Positions 33,669 to 42,581 are shown, counted from the first letter of the stretch. The stretch is DNA of 64,000 nt from JBGAPI01 sp044221335 (GCA_044221335.1 JBGAPI010000001.1:62001-126000), one strand, 5' to 3'. Notes: generated by a model not told the origin, from the letters alone. Numbers and translations are program-made.

Positions 33669-34107
33669 ACTTGTTGATGATCTGGGGCTTCATCGGGGCC
33701 AACAGGCCGACAAGGCGCTTCTGGGTCGGCGCGTCCATCTTCACGTCGTTCATCGCGGCCTGCAGGTCCTCGACGAAGTAGCCGAATTCCTTGTCGCTGA
33801 TGTTGAGGCCGCTATGGGCGTCTTCCATGCTGCGGCCGGTGTAGGTGCAGGGGCCGCCGGAGCCGGCGCAGATCTGCTCGATGATCAGGCGACGCAGGTC
33901 CTTGAGATCCGTGTTGGCGAACAGCTTGATGATCCGGGTGTCGCCGTGGACGTGGGTCAGCAGCGCATCGGTGAGCTTGGCGATGCCGTCGGTCTTGCCG
34001 AGCGCGTCGTACAGCGGCGCGGCATTGGCGGGAGCGGCGGCCTTTTCGGGCGAACCCGCGCAGGCGACGAGGGCGAGGCTGGCGGCGACGATGAGCGGAC
34101 GGAACAT
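33667..34107 (-). CDS. Group 1 truncated haemoglobin, lipoprotein form
   Basis: ATG 34107 with AGGAGT 6-7 bp upstream gives 146 residues. A lipoprotein signal (LIVAASLALVACAG, lipid Cys16) is followed by the truncated globin fold: PLYDALGKTDGIAKLTDALL, HVHGDTRIIKLF, GPCTYTGRSMEDAHSGLNI (with the proximal-His region), FGYFVEDLQAAM. It binds haem and O2 or NO; a secreted lipid-anchored version suggests a role outside the cytoplasm. Divergent from cca. Confidence 0.88.
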   Translation of the reverse strand: MFRPLIVAASLALVACAGSPEKAAAPANAAPLYDALGKTDGIAKLTDALLTHVHGDTRIIKLFANTDLKDLRRLIIEQICAGSGGPCTYTGRSMEDAHSGLNISDKEFGYFVEDLQAAMNDVKMDAPTQKRLVGLLAPMKPQIINK

Positions 34108-34181
34108 GGGACGGACTCCTGGCTGACGACGGACGTGGCGGAAAGCTAAGCTCAATCGCTACGACAGTCGAGGCCGATCGG

Positions 34182-35402
34182 ATGCAGGTGTACCTGGTGG
34201 GTGGCGCGGTGCGCGACCGGCTGCTCGGCCGCCCGATCAAGGACCGTGACTACGTGGTGGTCGGCGCCACTCCGGAGGCGATGCTGGCGGCCGGCTATCA
34301 GCCGGTCGGCAAGGACTTCCCGGTGTTCCTGCACCCCGAGTCGCGCGCCGAGTACGCGCTGGCGCGCACCGAGCGCAAGTCCGGCCGCGGCTACCACGGC
34401 TTCGTGTTCGCCACCGACCCCAGCGTCACCCTGGAGGACGACCTCGTCCGCCGGGACCTGACCATCAACGCCATGGCCGAGACCGCCGACGGCACGATCG
34501 TCGATCCCTACGGCGGCCAGCGCGATCTCGCCGACCGCGTGCTGCGCCATGTCTCGCCCGCCTTCGCCGAGGACCCGCTGCGCCTGCTCCGCGTCGCCCG
34601 CTTCGCCGCGCGCTACGCGCCGCTCGGCTTCACCATCGCCCCGGAGACGCTGGAACTGATGCGGGCGATCGTCGCCGCCGGCGAGGTCGATCACCTGACC
34701 GCCGAGCGCGTCTGGGCCGAGACCGAGCGCGCGCTGGCCGAGCCGGCGCCCGAGCGTTTCCTGCAGGCGCTGCGCGCCAGCGGCGCGTTGGCGCGACTCT
34801 TTCCGGAGCTCGACCGGCTCTACGGCGTGCCGCAGCGCGCCGAGTTCCACCCCGAGGTCGACACCGGCGTGCACCAGGAACTGGTCCTCGCGGCCGCGGC
34901 GCAGGTAGCACCGGGCGATTCGCTGGTCGGCTTCCTGGCGCTGACCCACGATCTCGGCAAGGGCCTGACCCCCGCCGCGATCCTGCCGCGCCACGACGGC
35001 CACGAGGAGCGCGGCGTCCCTTCGGTCGAGACCGTCTGCGAACGCTACAAGGTGCCCGCCGAGTACCGCGAACTCGCCGTGCTGACCTGCCGCTGGCACC
35101 TGTCCGCCCACCGCGCGACGACGCTGCCGCCGACCGAAGTGCTGGACCTGATCGGAAAATTCGACGCTTTTCGCCGTCCGCCGCGGCTGAGCGCCTTCCT
35201 CGCCGCATGCGAGGCGGACAAGCGCGGGCGGCTCGGGATGATCGAGTCCGACTATCCGCAGCGCGCCTACCTCACCGCCTGCCACGCCGCCGCCGCCGCA
35301 GTGAGCGCCGAGAGCTTCGTGCGCGCCGGCTTGCGTGGCCCGGCGATCGGCAAGGCGATGGAGGAGGCGAGGGTCGCGGCGATCGCGTCCGTCCCTCGGT
35401 AG
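34182..35402 (+). CDS. cca: CCA-adding enzyme, tRNA nucleotidyltransferase with HD domain
   Basis: A 406-residue protein with MQVYLVGGAVRDRLLG (GGxVRD), the catalytic KDRDYVVVG (DxD), RRDLTINAMAE, RLLRVARFAARY and the C-terminal HD phosphohydrolase motif THDLGKGLT. It adds CCA to tRNA 3' ends and its HD domain removes 2',3'-cyclic phosphate. Length matches gammaproteobacterial multifunctional CCA proteins. The TAG stop (35400-35402) is part of a GTAG REP shared with the vanZ-like gene. Confidence 0.96.
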   Translation: MQVYLVGGAVRDRLLGRPIKDRDYVVVGATPEAMLAAGYQPVGKDFPVFLHPESRAEYALARTERKSGRGYHGFVFATDPSVTLEDDLVRRDLTINAMAETADGTIVDPYGGQRDLADRVLRHVSPAFAEDPLRLLRVARFAARYAPLGFTIAPETLELMRAIVAAGEVDHLTAERVWAETERALAEPAPERFLQALRASGALARLFPELDRLYGVPQRAEFHPEVDTGVHQELVLAAAAQVAPGDSLVGFLALTHDLGKGLTPAAILPRHDGHEERGVPSVETVCERYKVPAEYRELAVLTCRWHLSAHRATTLPPTEVLDLIGKFDAFRRPPRLSAFLAACEADKRGRLGMIESDYPQRAYLTACHAAAAAVSAESFVRAGLRGPAIGKAMEEARVAAIASVPR

Positions 35403-35505
35403 AAGCGGCGTAAGCCGCGATGTCCGAGGGGCGCAAGCCCCGGGTGCGAGGCCTCGCCGGTCGCGGCTCATGCCGCTCGGAGATCGCGGCTTACGCCGCT
35501 CCTAC
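35399..35505. repeat. GTAG REP pair supplying two stop codons
   Basis: GTAGAAGCGGCGTAAGCCGC at 35399-35418 and its complement GCGGCTTACGCCGCTCCTAC (35486-35505) flank an inner CCGAGGGGCGCAAGCCCC hairpin. The left TAG ends cca and the right CTA ends the vanZ-like gene on the other strand. A second copy of the same family is at 63174-63297. Confidence 0.85.
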
Positions 35506-35942
35506 AGGAAGCGGCGCTCGAAGCGTTGCAGGGCCGTGGCGAGCGCCTCCCAGCGCGTCGCCAGCACCGCAGCGACGACGCCGGTGGCGTTCGCGACCTC
35601 GTCGCGCCAGTCGGCGCTGCGGTAGCCGGTGAAGGACTGCAGGACCTCGATCAGCGCGCCCAGGACGACGAAACCGGCGGCGCGCTTCAGGAAATCACCG
35701 CGCGCCGCGAACAGCTGCCCGTACCAGCCGGTCAGCACGAAATAGGCGAGGCAATGGCCGAGCTTATCGGCATCCTCGACCGGCATCTCGACCGTCGGCG
35801 GCCGCACCAGCGACAGCGTCAGCAGCAGCGCGATGCCGAACCAGCCGACGCCACGCCACAGCAGCGGGTGGCGGAAGTCGCGCAGGCCGTGGCGCCAGCC
35901 GCTCGTCGGAGTCGACGGCAGCGTCGGATCGATCGCGCTCAC
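35502..35942 (-). CDS. VanZ-like membrane protein
   Basis: A 146-residue protein with four membrane segments. Family features: DADKLGHCLAYFVLTGWYG (the DKxxHxxxYFxL motif of VanZ), GALIEVLQSFTGYRSADWRDEVANATG (the ExxQ...R...DxxANxxG motif). GTG 35942 overlaps the upstream methyltransferase stop (GTGA). VanZ-like proteins are of unclear role, sometimes linked to glycopeptide tolerance. The stop codon lies in a REP. Confidence 0.88.
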   Translation of the reverse strand: MSAIDPTLPSTPTSGWRHGLRDFRHPLLWRGVGWFGIALLLTLSLVRPPTVEMPVEDADKLGHCLAYFVLTGWYGQLFAARGDFLKRAAGFVVLGALIEVLQSFTGYRSADWRDEVANATGVVAAVLATRWEALATALQRFERRFL

Positions 35943-37141
35943 AGGCGGCCACTCCGGTCGGCGGTCGCCCATGGCAAGGTCGCCGGATCGAATTCGCGGG
36001 TCAGCGCCAGCACCCCGAAGCGCTCGCCCATCTCGCCCGGCAGCAGCAGGCGCTTGGCCTGGTTGGACAGCGCCAGCTGCTCGACCGCGGGCAGGTCGGG
36101 CAGCCGCGCCATCTCGGCGTCGATCCCGGCGGCGAGCAGGAACTCCGACTGGCTCGCGTAGCAGGCGAGGTCGAAGCCGCAGTGCGCGCCGCACTCGGCG
36201 AGCCAGCTGAAATCGACCGAGGCGGTGAGGTCGGACAGGCCGACGGCGAAGAAGGGGTCGCCGTGGACGCGCTGGCGGTAGAAGCCGCGCAGCGTGCCGT
36301 CGCGGCGCTCCGGCAGGTAGTAGTCGCGGCGCGGGTAGCCGTAGTCGACGAACAGGGCGACGCCGCGCGCGAGGCTCGCGGTCACCGCGTCGAGCCAGGC
36401 CGGCAGTTGCGGCAGCGCCTCGGAGACGTAACCCTCCGGCAGCGCCGCGCCGAGGCGGCGCTCGGTGTGGCGGACCGCGCCGGTGAGCAGCGCGTCGGCC
36501 GGCTGCTCGACCCAGCCGAAGCGATCCCCGGCCGCGGCGACGCACGCCTCGCCGACCTCGCCATCGCGGATCACGAAGCGCGAGACCGGCAGCGCGTCGA
36601 TCACCTCGTTGGCGATCAGCGCGCCTTGCCAGTCGGCCTCCGGCAGCCCATCGAGCCATTCGAACCGCGCCGCGAGCTCGGTCGGCAGCTGCGCCGCGAC
36701 CCGCTCGCGCTGGCGCTGACGCAACTCGGCACTGGGCTCGAGGATGCGGTATCGGTGTGGGGCGGCGCCGTGTTCCGCCAGCGCGGCGACGAGGTCGACC
36801 GCCAGCGCACCGCTACCGCCGCCGAGCTCGAGGATCTCGGGCTCGACACAGTCGGCAAGCACCGGCAGCAGGGCGCGCGCGACGGTGCGGGCGAACAGCG
36901 TCCCGAGCTCGGGCGCGGTGACGAAGTCGCCGGCGGCGCCGAACTTGGTCTTGCCCGCGGCGTAGTAGCCGAGCCCCGGTGCATACAGCGCCAGGTGCAT
37001 GTAGCGGTGGAACGGAAGCGCGCCGCCGGCCGCGGCGATTTCGGCACGGATCAGCGCCGCGAGACGGTCGGACAGCGCCTGTTCGTCCGCGCTCGGCGGC
37101 GGCAGCGGGGCTTGGGCTACAGTGCGGGCGGACAGCGACAT
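35939..37141 (-). CDS. MidA/NDUFAF7-type SAM-dependent methyltransferase (DUF185)
   Basis: A 400-residue protein from ATG 37141. FHRYMHLALYAPGLGYYAAG, FGAAGDFVTAPELGTLFAR, the SAM motif EILELGGGSGALAVDLV, and GALIANEVIDALPVSRF are typical of the DUF185/MidA family, whose mitochondrial member NDUFAF7 methylates a complex I subunit. The bacterial substrate is uncertain. It is divergent from the folM-like gene; 38 bp separate their starts. The vanZ-like gene overlaps its stop. Confidence 0.92.
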   Translation of the reverse strand: MSLSARTVAQAPLPPPSADEQALSDRLAALIRAEIAAAGGALPFHRYMHLALYAPGLGYYAAGKTKFGAAGDFVTAPELGTLFARTVARALLPVLADCVEPEILELGGGSGALAVDLVAALAEHGAAPHRYRILEPSAELRQRQRERVAAQLPTELAARFEWLDGLPEADWQGALIANEVIDALPVSRFVIRDGEVGEACVAAAGDRFGWVEQPADALLTGAVRHTERRLGAALPEGYVSEALPQLPAWLDAVTASLARGVALFVDYGYPRRDYYLPERRDGTLRGFYRQRVHGDPFFAVGLSDLTASVDFSWLAECGAHCGFDLACYASQSEFLLAAGIDAEMARLPDLPAVEQLALSNQAKRLLLPGEMGERFGVLALTREFDPATLPWATADRSGRL

Positions 37142-37179
37142 GGGTCGTAGGATCGAGACGGGACACCCGCAGGATAGCC

Positions 37180-37923
37180 ATGCAGACCAATGCCAATGCT
37201 GTCGTTTTGCTGACCGGTGCCGCCCGTCGCGTCGGCCGGGAGATCGCGAAGCGCCTGCACGGCGCCGGCTACGACCTGGCCCTGCACTACCGCAACTCGA
37301 AGGACGAGGCCGAGCAGCTCGCCGCCGAGCTCGAACATCGCCGGTCCGGCAGCGTGCTGCTGCTGTCCGGCGATCTCGCCGACGCGGCAGTCTGGCCCGC
37401 CCTGGTGCGCCGCGCGGTGCAGCGCTACGGCCGCCTCGACGCGCTGGTGAACAATGCCTCGGCGTTCTTCCCGACCGCGGTCGGCGAGACCACCGAGGCC
37501 CAGTGGGACGAGCTGTTCGCGAGCAACGCGAAGGCGCCGTACTTCCTGGCGCAGGCGGCGGCACCGCACCTGCGTGCGGCGCGCGGCGCGATCGTCAACC
37601 TGGTCGACATCTATGCCGAGCGGCCGCTGCTGCGCCACCCGGTCTACTCGATGGCGAAGGCGGCGCTCGCGATGATGACCGCCGCGCTCGCGCGCGAGCT
37701 CGGTCCCGAGGTCCGGGTGAACGGCGTGGCGCCCGGTGCGGTGCTGTGGCCGGAGGCGGGCAAGACCTACACCGACCAGCAGGACCTGGTGCGGCAGACC
37801 AGCCTCAAGCGCGCCGGCAGCCCCAAGGACGTCGCCGGCGCGGTGCTGTTCCTGCTGCGCGACGCGACCTACGTCACCGGCGAGATCCTCAAGGTCGACG
37901 GCGGCCGGAGCCTGGCCATCTGA
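37180..37923 (+). CDS. folM: Pteridine reductase (FolM-like SDR)
   Basis: A 247-residue short-chain dehydrogenase. The nucleotide-binding motif is TGAARRVGREIAKRLHG, where TGxxRRxG (not TGxxxGxG) is typical of FolM and pteridine reductases. NNASAFFPTAVGE and the catalytic YSMAKAAL (YxxxK) follow, and the C-terminus is VTGEILKVDGGRSLAI. It reduces dihydrofolate, dihydromonapterin or related pterins. Between the methyltransferase and a DUF4440 gene; no operon evident. Confidence 0.88.
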   Translation: MQTNANAVVLLTGAARRVGREIAKRLHGAGYDLALHYRNSKDEAEQLAAELEHRRSGSVLLLSGDLADAAVWPALVRRAVQRYGRLDALVNNASAFFPTAVGETTEAQWDELFASNAKAPYFLAQAAAPHLRAARGAIVNLVDIYAERPLLRHPVYSMAKAALAMMTAALARELGPEVRVNGVAPGAVLWPEAGKTYTDQQDLVRQTSLKRAGSPKDVAGAVLFLLRDATYVTGEILKVDGGRSLAI

Positions 37924-38042
37924 GCGGCGTCGACGGCGGACGCCGCCTTGGGCCGGAGTCGCGTCGGGGCTGTGACCTCCGGCAGTTCGAGCGGCCAGCG
38001 CGGCTGGCTATGGTCCGATCACCCTCCGACCGGACCCTGCCG

Positions 38043-38594
38043 ATGAAGACCGTCCTCGCCACCCTCGCATTGCTGCCGAGTCTCGCCCTCGCGACCGACC
38101 CGCCGAAGCCGCCGTCGGTGATGCCCGAGGTGGCGCCGATGAGCGCCGCCGAGTGCTCGGTCTGGGAACGCGAGAAGAGCTTCGCCGCGTCGGTCGAAAA
38201 CCACGATGCCCGGGCCTTCGCCGAACACGTCCAGGCCGGTGCGACCTTCATCAACGGCAACCAGGCGCCAACCCGCGGCCGTGACGGCGTGCTCGCCGAC
38301 TGGAAGGCGATCATCGCCGGCGAAGGCCGCATCCTGCGCTGGTCTCCGGGCTTCGTGCTGATCGGCGGCGATGCCCACGTTGCCGTCTCACGGGGTCCGT
38401 ACTGGATCGACAACCCGGACCCGAAGGCCGCGTCGCGCTACGCGGTCGGCGACTTCCAGTCGATCTGGGTGAAGGATCCGGACGGCGTCTGGCGGGTGCT
38501 GGTCGACGGCGGGACCGCGCCGCCGCGGCCGTCCACTGCGGAGGAAGTCGAGGCGCTGAAGAAGCAGCTCCCGGCGACCTGTCCCAAGGCGTAG
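38043..38594 (+). CDS. Exported DUF4440/SnoaL-like protein
   Basis: A 183-residue protein with a signal peptide (MKTVLATLALLPSLALA) and an NTF2-like fold: SAAECSVWEREKSFAASVENHD, RAFAEHVQAGATFINGN, SRGPYWID and a final QSIWVKDPDGVWRVLVDGG, typical of DUF4440. Such domains bind small molecules or act as isomerase-like enzymes, so the function is unclear. A shorter exported relative is at 61718-62212. The TAG stop belongs to a REP. Confidence 0.82.
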   Translation: MKTVLATLALLPSLALATDPPKPPSVMPEVAPMSAAECSVWEREKSFAASVENHDARAFAEHVQAGATFINGNQAPTRGRDGVLADWKAIIAGEGRILRWSPGFVLIGGDAHVAVSRGPYWIDNPDPKAASRYAVGDFQSIWVKDPDGVWRVLVDGGTAPPRPSTAEEVEALKKQLPATCPKA

Positions 38595-38653
38595 GGCGGG
38601 CATTGCCCGCCGTCGCCACACCGCCTCGCAATGGCAGGCAGTGCCTGCCCTGA
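38591..38653. repeat. GTAG-type REP pair
   Basis: GTAGGGCGGGCATTGCCCGCC and a second hairpin GGCAGGCAGTGCCTGCCC. The TAG (38592-38594) is the stop codon of the preceding gene. Confidence 0.75.
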
Positions 38654-38670
38654 GACTCTTGCGCCATTCG

Positions 38671-38743
38671 GTAGAGCGGGACCCGGCCCACTGCGGTTCC
38701 GCATCCCGGACGAACTGTGCGAGCGGCCCGGGTGCCGCTCTAC
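38671..38743. repeat. GTAG-type REP pair, second subtype
   Basis: GTAGAGCGGGACCCGGCCC (38671 on) pairs with GGCCCGGGTGCCGCTCTAC (up to 38743). It is an inverted pair without a gene inside. The subtype with GAGCGG recurs at 30712 and 51406. Confidence 0.75.
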
Positions 38744-38848
38744 GTCCTCGACACCGTCGCGGGCGGAGGTCGACCCGTCCGTCCGCCGGTCCGGTTCCTC
38801 CTCCCGCCGACCGACGATTCCGTCAGGACGACCTGCCAGCATGACGCC

Positions 38849-39643
38849 ATGAACAAGCTCCGCATCGCCCTGCTGGTGATCCTGATCCACTACGCGATCT
38901 ATGCGGGGATCGTCTACAGCCACCAGGACGCACTGTTCTTTCCCGGCGCCGGAGTGAAGGTGACGGCCGCCGCGCTGCCCGCCGGCGCGGAGATCGTCGA
39001 GATCCCCGCCGGCGACGCCCCGGTCCGCGCGCTGTTCCTGCCGCCCGCCGATCCAGCCCAGCCGGTGGCGATCTACTTCCACGGCAACTTCGAATTCGTT
39101 CGCCAGATGGGTGACGATGCCGCGGCGCTGGCGGCGCTCGGCAGCGGCGTGCTGGCGGTCGAGTTCCCAGGCTACGACGGTGCCGTCGGCGCGCCCACGG
39201 TGGCCGACTTCCGCCGCGCCGGCGACGCCGCCTACGACTGGCTGGTCGCCCGCGGCATCGGTGCCGGCCGCATCGTGGCGATCGGCCGTTCGATGGGCGG
39301 CGGCCCCGCCTGCCTGCTGGCCTCGGAGCGTCCGCTCGCCGGCCTCGCGCTGCTGTCGACCTTCGCCAGCACGGACGCGCTCGCCCACGGCCGCGGACTG
39401 CCCGGCTGGCTGGTGAAGCAGCCCTTCGACAACCGCGCCGTCGTCGCCCAGTTCAAGGCGCCGCTGCTGATCGTGCACGGCAGCCACGACGAGGTGCTCG
39501 ACTTCACCAACGGCCAGAGCCTCGCCGCCGCCGCGCCTGCGGCAAGCTTCGTGATCCCGCGCTGTGGCCACAACGACTGCGACTACTTCCGCAGCCCGGT
39601 CGCGCTGGCGGTCCGGGATTGGTTGGGGCGGGTGGGGCGTTGA
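38849..39643 (+). CDS. Alpha/beta hydrolase with N-terminal membrane anchor
   Basis: A 264-residue protein whose first 20 residues (LRIALLVILIHYAIYAGIVY) form a membrane anchor. The body has YFHGNFEFVRQMGDDAAAL (oxyanion region), the nucleophile elbow AIGRSMGGGPACLL (GxSxG), an Asp in GSHDEVLDF and the His in RCGHNDCDYF. It belongs to the serine aminopeptidase/BAAT-like hydrolases (the YfhR/Abhd13 group). Substrate unknown. The start at ATG 38849 lies behind a REP pair. Confidence 0.88.
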   Translation: MNKLRIALLVILIHYAIYAGIVYSHQDALFFPGAGVKVTAAALPAGAEIVEIPAGDAPVRALFLPPADPAQPVAIYFHGNFEFVRQMGDDAAALAALGSGVLAVEFPGYDGAVGAPTVADFRRAGDAAYDWLVARGIGAGRIVAIGRSMGGGPACLLASERPLAGLALLSTFASTDALAHGRGLPGWLVKQPFDNRAVVAQFKAPLLIVHGSHDEVLDFTNGQSLAAAAPAASFVIPRCGHNDCDYFRSPVALAVRDWLGRVGR

Positions 39644-39670
39644 GTTGGATGACGGCGGGTTGAGGTCTCC

Positions 39671-39733
39671 GGGCTCCGGGCTCCGGGCTCCGGGCTCAGG
39701 GCTCAGGGCTCAGGGCTCAGGGCTCAGGGCTCA
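39671..39733. repeat. Heptanucleotide tandem repeat: 3x GGGCTCC then 6x GGGCTCA
   Basis: Nine perfect 7-bp units at 39671-39733 placed 12 bp upstream of a MITE-like element. Related GGGCTTA or TGAGCCC units flank a second copy of that element at 47.4-47.6 kb. Confidence 0.95.
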
Positions 39734-39745
39734 GGAAATCAAAAT

Positions 39746-39859
39746 CCCGTCATTGCGAGCGCAGCGAAGCAACCCAGCGCCTTTGCTCTCGATCCGGACC
39801 CGCGAAGAGCGCAGGCACCGGGCGGCCGGGTCGGCCTGCGATCTCCTCGCAACGACGGG
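39746..39859. mobile_element. MITE-like element, copy 1 (114 bp)
   Basis: Ends CCCGTCATTGCGAG and CTCGCAACGACGGG are 14-bp inverted repeats (one mismatch). The inside holds GCGCAGCGAAGCAACCCAG. It encodes no protein. Other copies: 47412-47527, 50396-50507, 59902-60014. The CGTCATTGCGAG start is familiar from dispersed repeats in many proteobacteria. Confidence 0.8.
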
Positions 39860-39902
39860 TTCTCTCCGACCCTGCGCTCAGCGCCCTCCCCCATCCGCCC
39901 CC

Positions 39903-41420
39903 TCACGGCCGCCAATACCGCATGCCCTCGCGATACAGCCGCCACACCTGCGGGGACTCCAGCGTACTGACCGGCGGGTCGGGCGGTGCCGCGGTGTCGG
40001 CATCGAACACGATGGCAGCGGCCAGCAGCGGATCGCTGAGATACCGACGCGGCAGGCCGAGGTGGAGCGCGGACCAGTCCGGCAGCGTCGGGCCGGCGAG
40101 CACGTAGCCCCACTCGCCGAACGAGGGCACGTCGACCCGGTACGGCCGGGTGACGAAGCCGGCGGCACGCAGGGTGGCGTCGACGCTCCAGAAGCTGGCT
40201 CGGGCGTAGTAGGGCGAGCTGGCCTGCACCACCAGGGCGCCGTCGGCGGCGAGGGCGTGGCGGAGCAGCCGGTAGAACTCGAGCGAGTAGAGCCGCGCCA
40301 GCGACTCGGTGCGCGGGTCCGGCAGGTCGACCACGGCCGCGCCGAACAGCGTCCTGTTGTCGGCGAGGAAGCGAAAGCCGTCTGCATTGACGATGCGCAC
40401 CCTGGGATCGGCGAACGCGCCGCGGTTCAGCTCGACCAGCTCCGGCAGCTCGCGCCCGAGCCGGGTCATCGCCGGATCGATGTCGACCAGGGTGACCGAG
40501 GTGACCCGCGGGTCCTTCAGCAGTTCGCGGGTCGCGAGCCCGTCCCCGCCGCCGATGACCAGCACGTCGCCGGGACGGTGCACCGCGGCCAGCAGCGGGT
40601 GCACCAGACCCTCGTGGTAGCGGTATTCGTCGCGGCTGGAGAACTGCAGCTCGCGATCGGAATACAGCCGCAGGTCGTCGCGGAAGCGGGTCACCACGAT
40701 GCGCTGGTAGCGGGTGGTCTCGGCGTAGACCACCTCGTCCTGGTAGAGGCGATGCTCGAACCAGCTCACCAGATGCGCAGAGGCCAGCGCGCCCGTGCCG
40801 AGCAGGGAGGCGCCGAGCAGCAGCGGCCGCCAGCCGGGACGCTCGTCCGGCGGGGCGCTCTCGATCAGCAGGGCGACCGCGACCAGGTTGGCCGCACCGG
40901 CAGCGAGGGCGGCGTTCACGCAGCCAAGCGTCGGCAGCAACAGCAGCGGGAAGGCGAGCGAGCCGACCAGGGAGCCGAGATAATCGGCGGCCAGGGTGCG
41001 GCCGAACACGCCGGCGGCGCCGCCGTGACGGCGCAGCAGCTCGGCGAGCAGCGGCAGCTCCATCCCGACGAGGCTGCCGAGCACGAGCAGCCACGCGACC
41101 ATGACGACGAGGTCGCCGTCCTGCAGCAGGCTGTGGCTCGCGTACAGCAGCAGGCCGGACAGACCACCCATCGCAGCCACCGCGAGTTCGATCCCGACCA
41201 GGCGTGCCCAGGGCCGCTCGCCGGGGTCGCGCGCCCACCAGGCGCCGAGGCCCATCGCGGCGAGGTAGACGCCGATGGTCAGCGAGTACTGCAGGGCGCT
41301 GTCGCCGCTGAGGTAGGTCGCCAGCGTGGCGATCAGCAGTTCGTAGACGATCGCTGTCGCCGCGGTGATCACCACCACGGCGGCGACCCGTCCGGGCCGC
41401 GCGACCGCGGCGTCGCTCAC
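39903..41420 (-). CDS. Membrane-bound spermidine synthase-like protein
   Basis: A 505-residue protein with about seven N-terminal membrane helices, then a spermidine-synthase domain: RYHEGLVHPLL, VLVIGGGDGLATRELLKD (aminopropyl-donor binding), VTLVDIDPAMTRLG, FGAAVVDLPDPRTESLARLYS (catalytic Asp region). In this membrane family the C-terminal enzyme fold is retained but activity is not always shown. GTG 41420 overlaps the stop of the DUF4178 gene. It is the last gene of a DUF350-DUF4178-synthase operon. Confidence 0.9.
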   Translation of the reverse strand: MSDAAVARPGRVAAVVVITAATAIVYELLIATLATYLSGDSALQYSLTIGVYLAAMGLGAWWARDPGERPWARLVGIELAVAAMGGLSGLLLYASHSLLQDGDLVVMVAWLLVLGSLVGMELPLLAELLRRHGGAAGVFGRTLAADYLGSLVGSLAFPLLLLPTLGCVNAALAAGAANLVAVALLIESAPPDERPGWRPLLLGASLLGTGALASAHLVSWFEHRLYQDEVVYAETTRYQRIVVTRFRDDLRLYSDRELQFSSRDEYRYHEGLVHPLLAAVHRPGDVLVIGGGDGLATRELLKDPRVTSVTLVDIDPAMTRLGRELPELVELNRGAFADPRVRIVNADGFRFLADNRTLFGAAVVDLPDPRTESLARLYSLEFYRLLRHALAADGALVVQASSPYYARASFWSVDATLRAAGFVTRPYRVDVPSFGEWGYVLAGPTLPDWSALHLGLPRRYLSDPLLAAAIVFDADTAAPPDPPVSTLESPQVWRLYREGMRYWRP

Positions 41421-42190
41421 TTGCCCCCCGAGCTGTGGAAGGGACGGCTCGACGTCCTGCGCACGCCGTCGCTGCAGACCTGCTCGTACTGCTTGCTGGC
41501 CTCGTCGTAGCGCTGGCTGCAGTCGTCGTCGTCATCGTTGTCGACCAACACGCCGAACGCGATCAGCGCCGCGGCGAACAGACCGACGATCACAAGCTGC
41601 AGCCGGTCGCTCAGGTTCTTCCCCAGCGGCGAGCCGGGGGCGGCGGAGCGCCGGCCGCTCCCCGCGGCAGCGGCCTCGGCCGCCGCGGCGGCCCGCAGCT
41701 CCAGGTTCCAGTCGGTGAGGTCGCGGTCGCTGACCCGTCGCCCGCTGGACAACTCGCGACCGCTGGCATCGACTTCCAGGCTGAGCGAGGCCAGGGCCAC
41801 CGAGAAGTCGACGAAATCGAAGCGGTCGCCCGGGCGGCAATCGCCCCCGACGTCGCCGGCGATCCGGCGCACGCTGGCGCTGCCGCGCTCCTCGACCCGG
41901 TAGCGCCGGCCCTGCCAGGCCAGCTCCGTGATGCTGGCGACGTCGGCACGCGCCAGCTCCGGCGGCAGCGCGACCGGCGTCCACAGGGTCCAACGGTCCT
42001 CATCGCGCTCCAGCCACTGTGCCTTGCCGGCCCCGACCGCGGCGGACGGCGACAGTTCTTCGAGGACGAGCAGCCACTCGGTCCAGTCGCCGTCGCTGCC
42101 GGCGAAGTCGACGCGCCCGGCCACCCGGTAGCGCCGGGCACGGATCAGGAAACGCTGGCCGAGGGCGACCAGGGGCGTGGCGTCGACCAT
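41417..42190 (-). CDS. DUF4178 domain protein
   Basis: A 257-residue protein. Residues about 10-150 carry a DUF4178-like beta-rich domain (LGQRFLIRARRYRVAGRV, WTEWLLVLEELS, WTLWTPVALPPELARADV, WQGRRYRVEERGSASVRRIAG) and one C-terminal membrane segment (RLQLVIVGLFAAALIAFGVLV) followed by a charged DDDDDCSQ tail. DUF4178 genes commonly neighbour DUF350 and spermidine-synthase genes, as here; a function has not been assigned to my knowledge. The GTG of the next gene overlaps its stop. Confidence 0.88.
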   Translation of the reverse strand: MVDATPLVALGQRFLIRARRYRVAGRVDFAGSDGDWTEWLLVLEELSPSAAVGAGKAQWLERDEDRWTLWTPVALPPELARADVASITELAWQGRRYRVEERGSASVRRIAGDVGGDCRPGDRFDFVDFSVALASLSLEVDASGRELSSGRRVSDRDLTDWNLELRAAAAAEAAAAGSGRRSAAPGSPLGKNLSDRLQLVIVGLFAAALIAFGVLVDNDDDDDCSQRYDEASKQYEQVCSDGVRRTSSRPFHSSGGK

Positions 42191-42193
42191 CGC

Positions 42194-42406
42194 TCAGCCG
42201 ACCATCCCGGCCGCCACCACGATTGCGAGACCGAGGATGAAGGCACCGAACAGTATCGCCACCGCCACGTTGCCTTCCTCGAAGATCTTGGCGTGGGCAT
42301 CCCCCGGGGTGAACCGGTCGAACAGCCGGTAACCGAGCCAGAGCAGCAGGGAGCCGGCGAGCGAATAGGCGATCGAGGCGCCGAAAACGGACAGGGAATG
42401 CAGCAT
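42194..42406 (-). CDS. DUF350 small membrane protein
   Basis: 70 residues with two membrane segments (SIAYSLAGSLLLWLGYRLFD and NVAVAILFGAFILGLAIVVA) and the loop TPGDAHAKIFEEGNV, typical of DUF350. The gene is the first of the three-gene operon; the next begins 3 bp after its stop. Its ATG (42406) has GGAG about 6 bp upstream. It is divergent from the DUF2244/oxidase operon. Confidence 0.88.
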   Translation of the reverse strand: MLHSLSVFGASIAYSLAGSLLLWLGYRLFDRFTPGDAHAKIFEEGNVAVAILFGAFILGLAIVVAAGMVG

Positions 42407-42581
42407 GGCGGGCTCCGTGTGGGGACGGTTCGGCGCTTGTTAACACAAGTTCATCCGGAAAGTGCTGGCGGTCGGGGCTCGCGCCCGGTTCCGCCCTTCC
42501 CGACGGCGCCGCGGCGGCTTCGCTTGCCGCTGTCTGGCCCCGGCAACTACAATTTTTGCCTTGCCGGAGGTCTGGCCGGTG

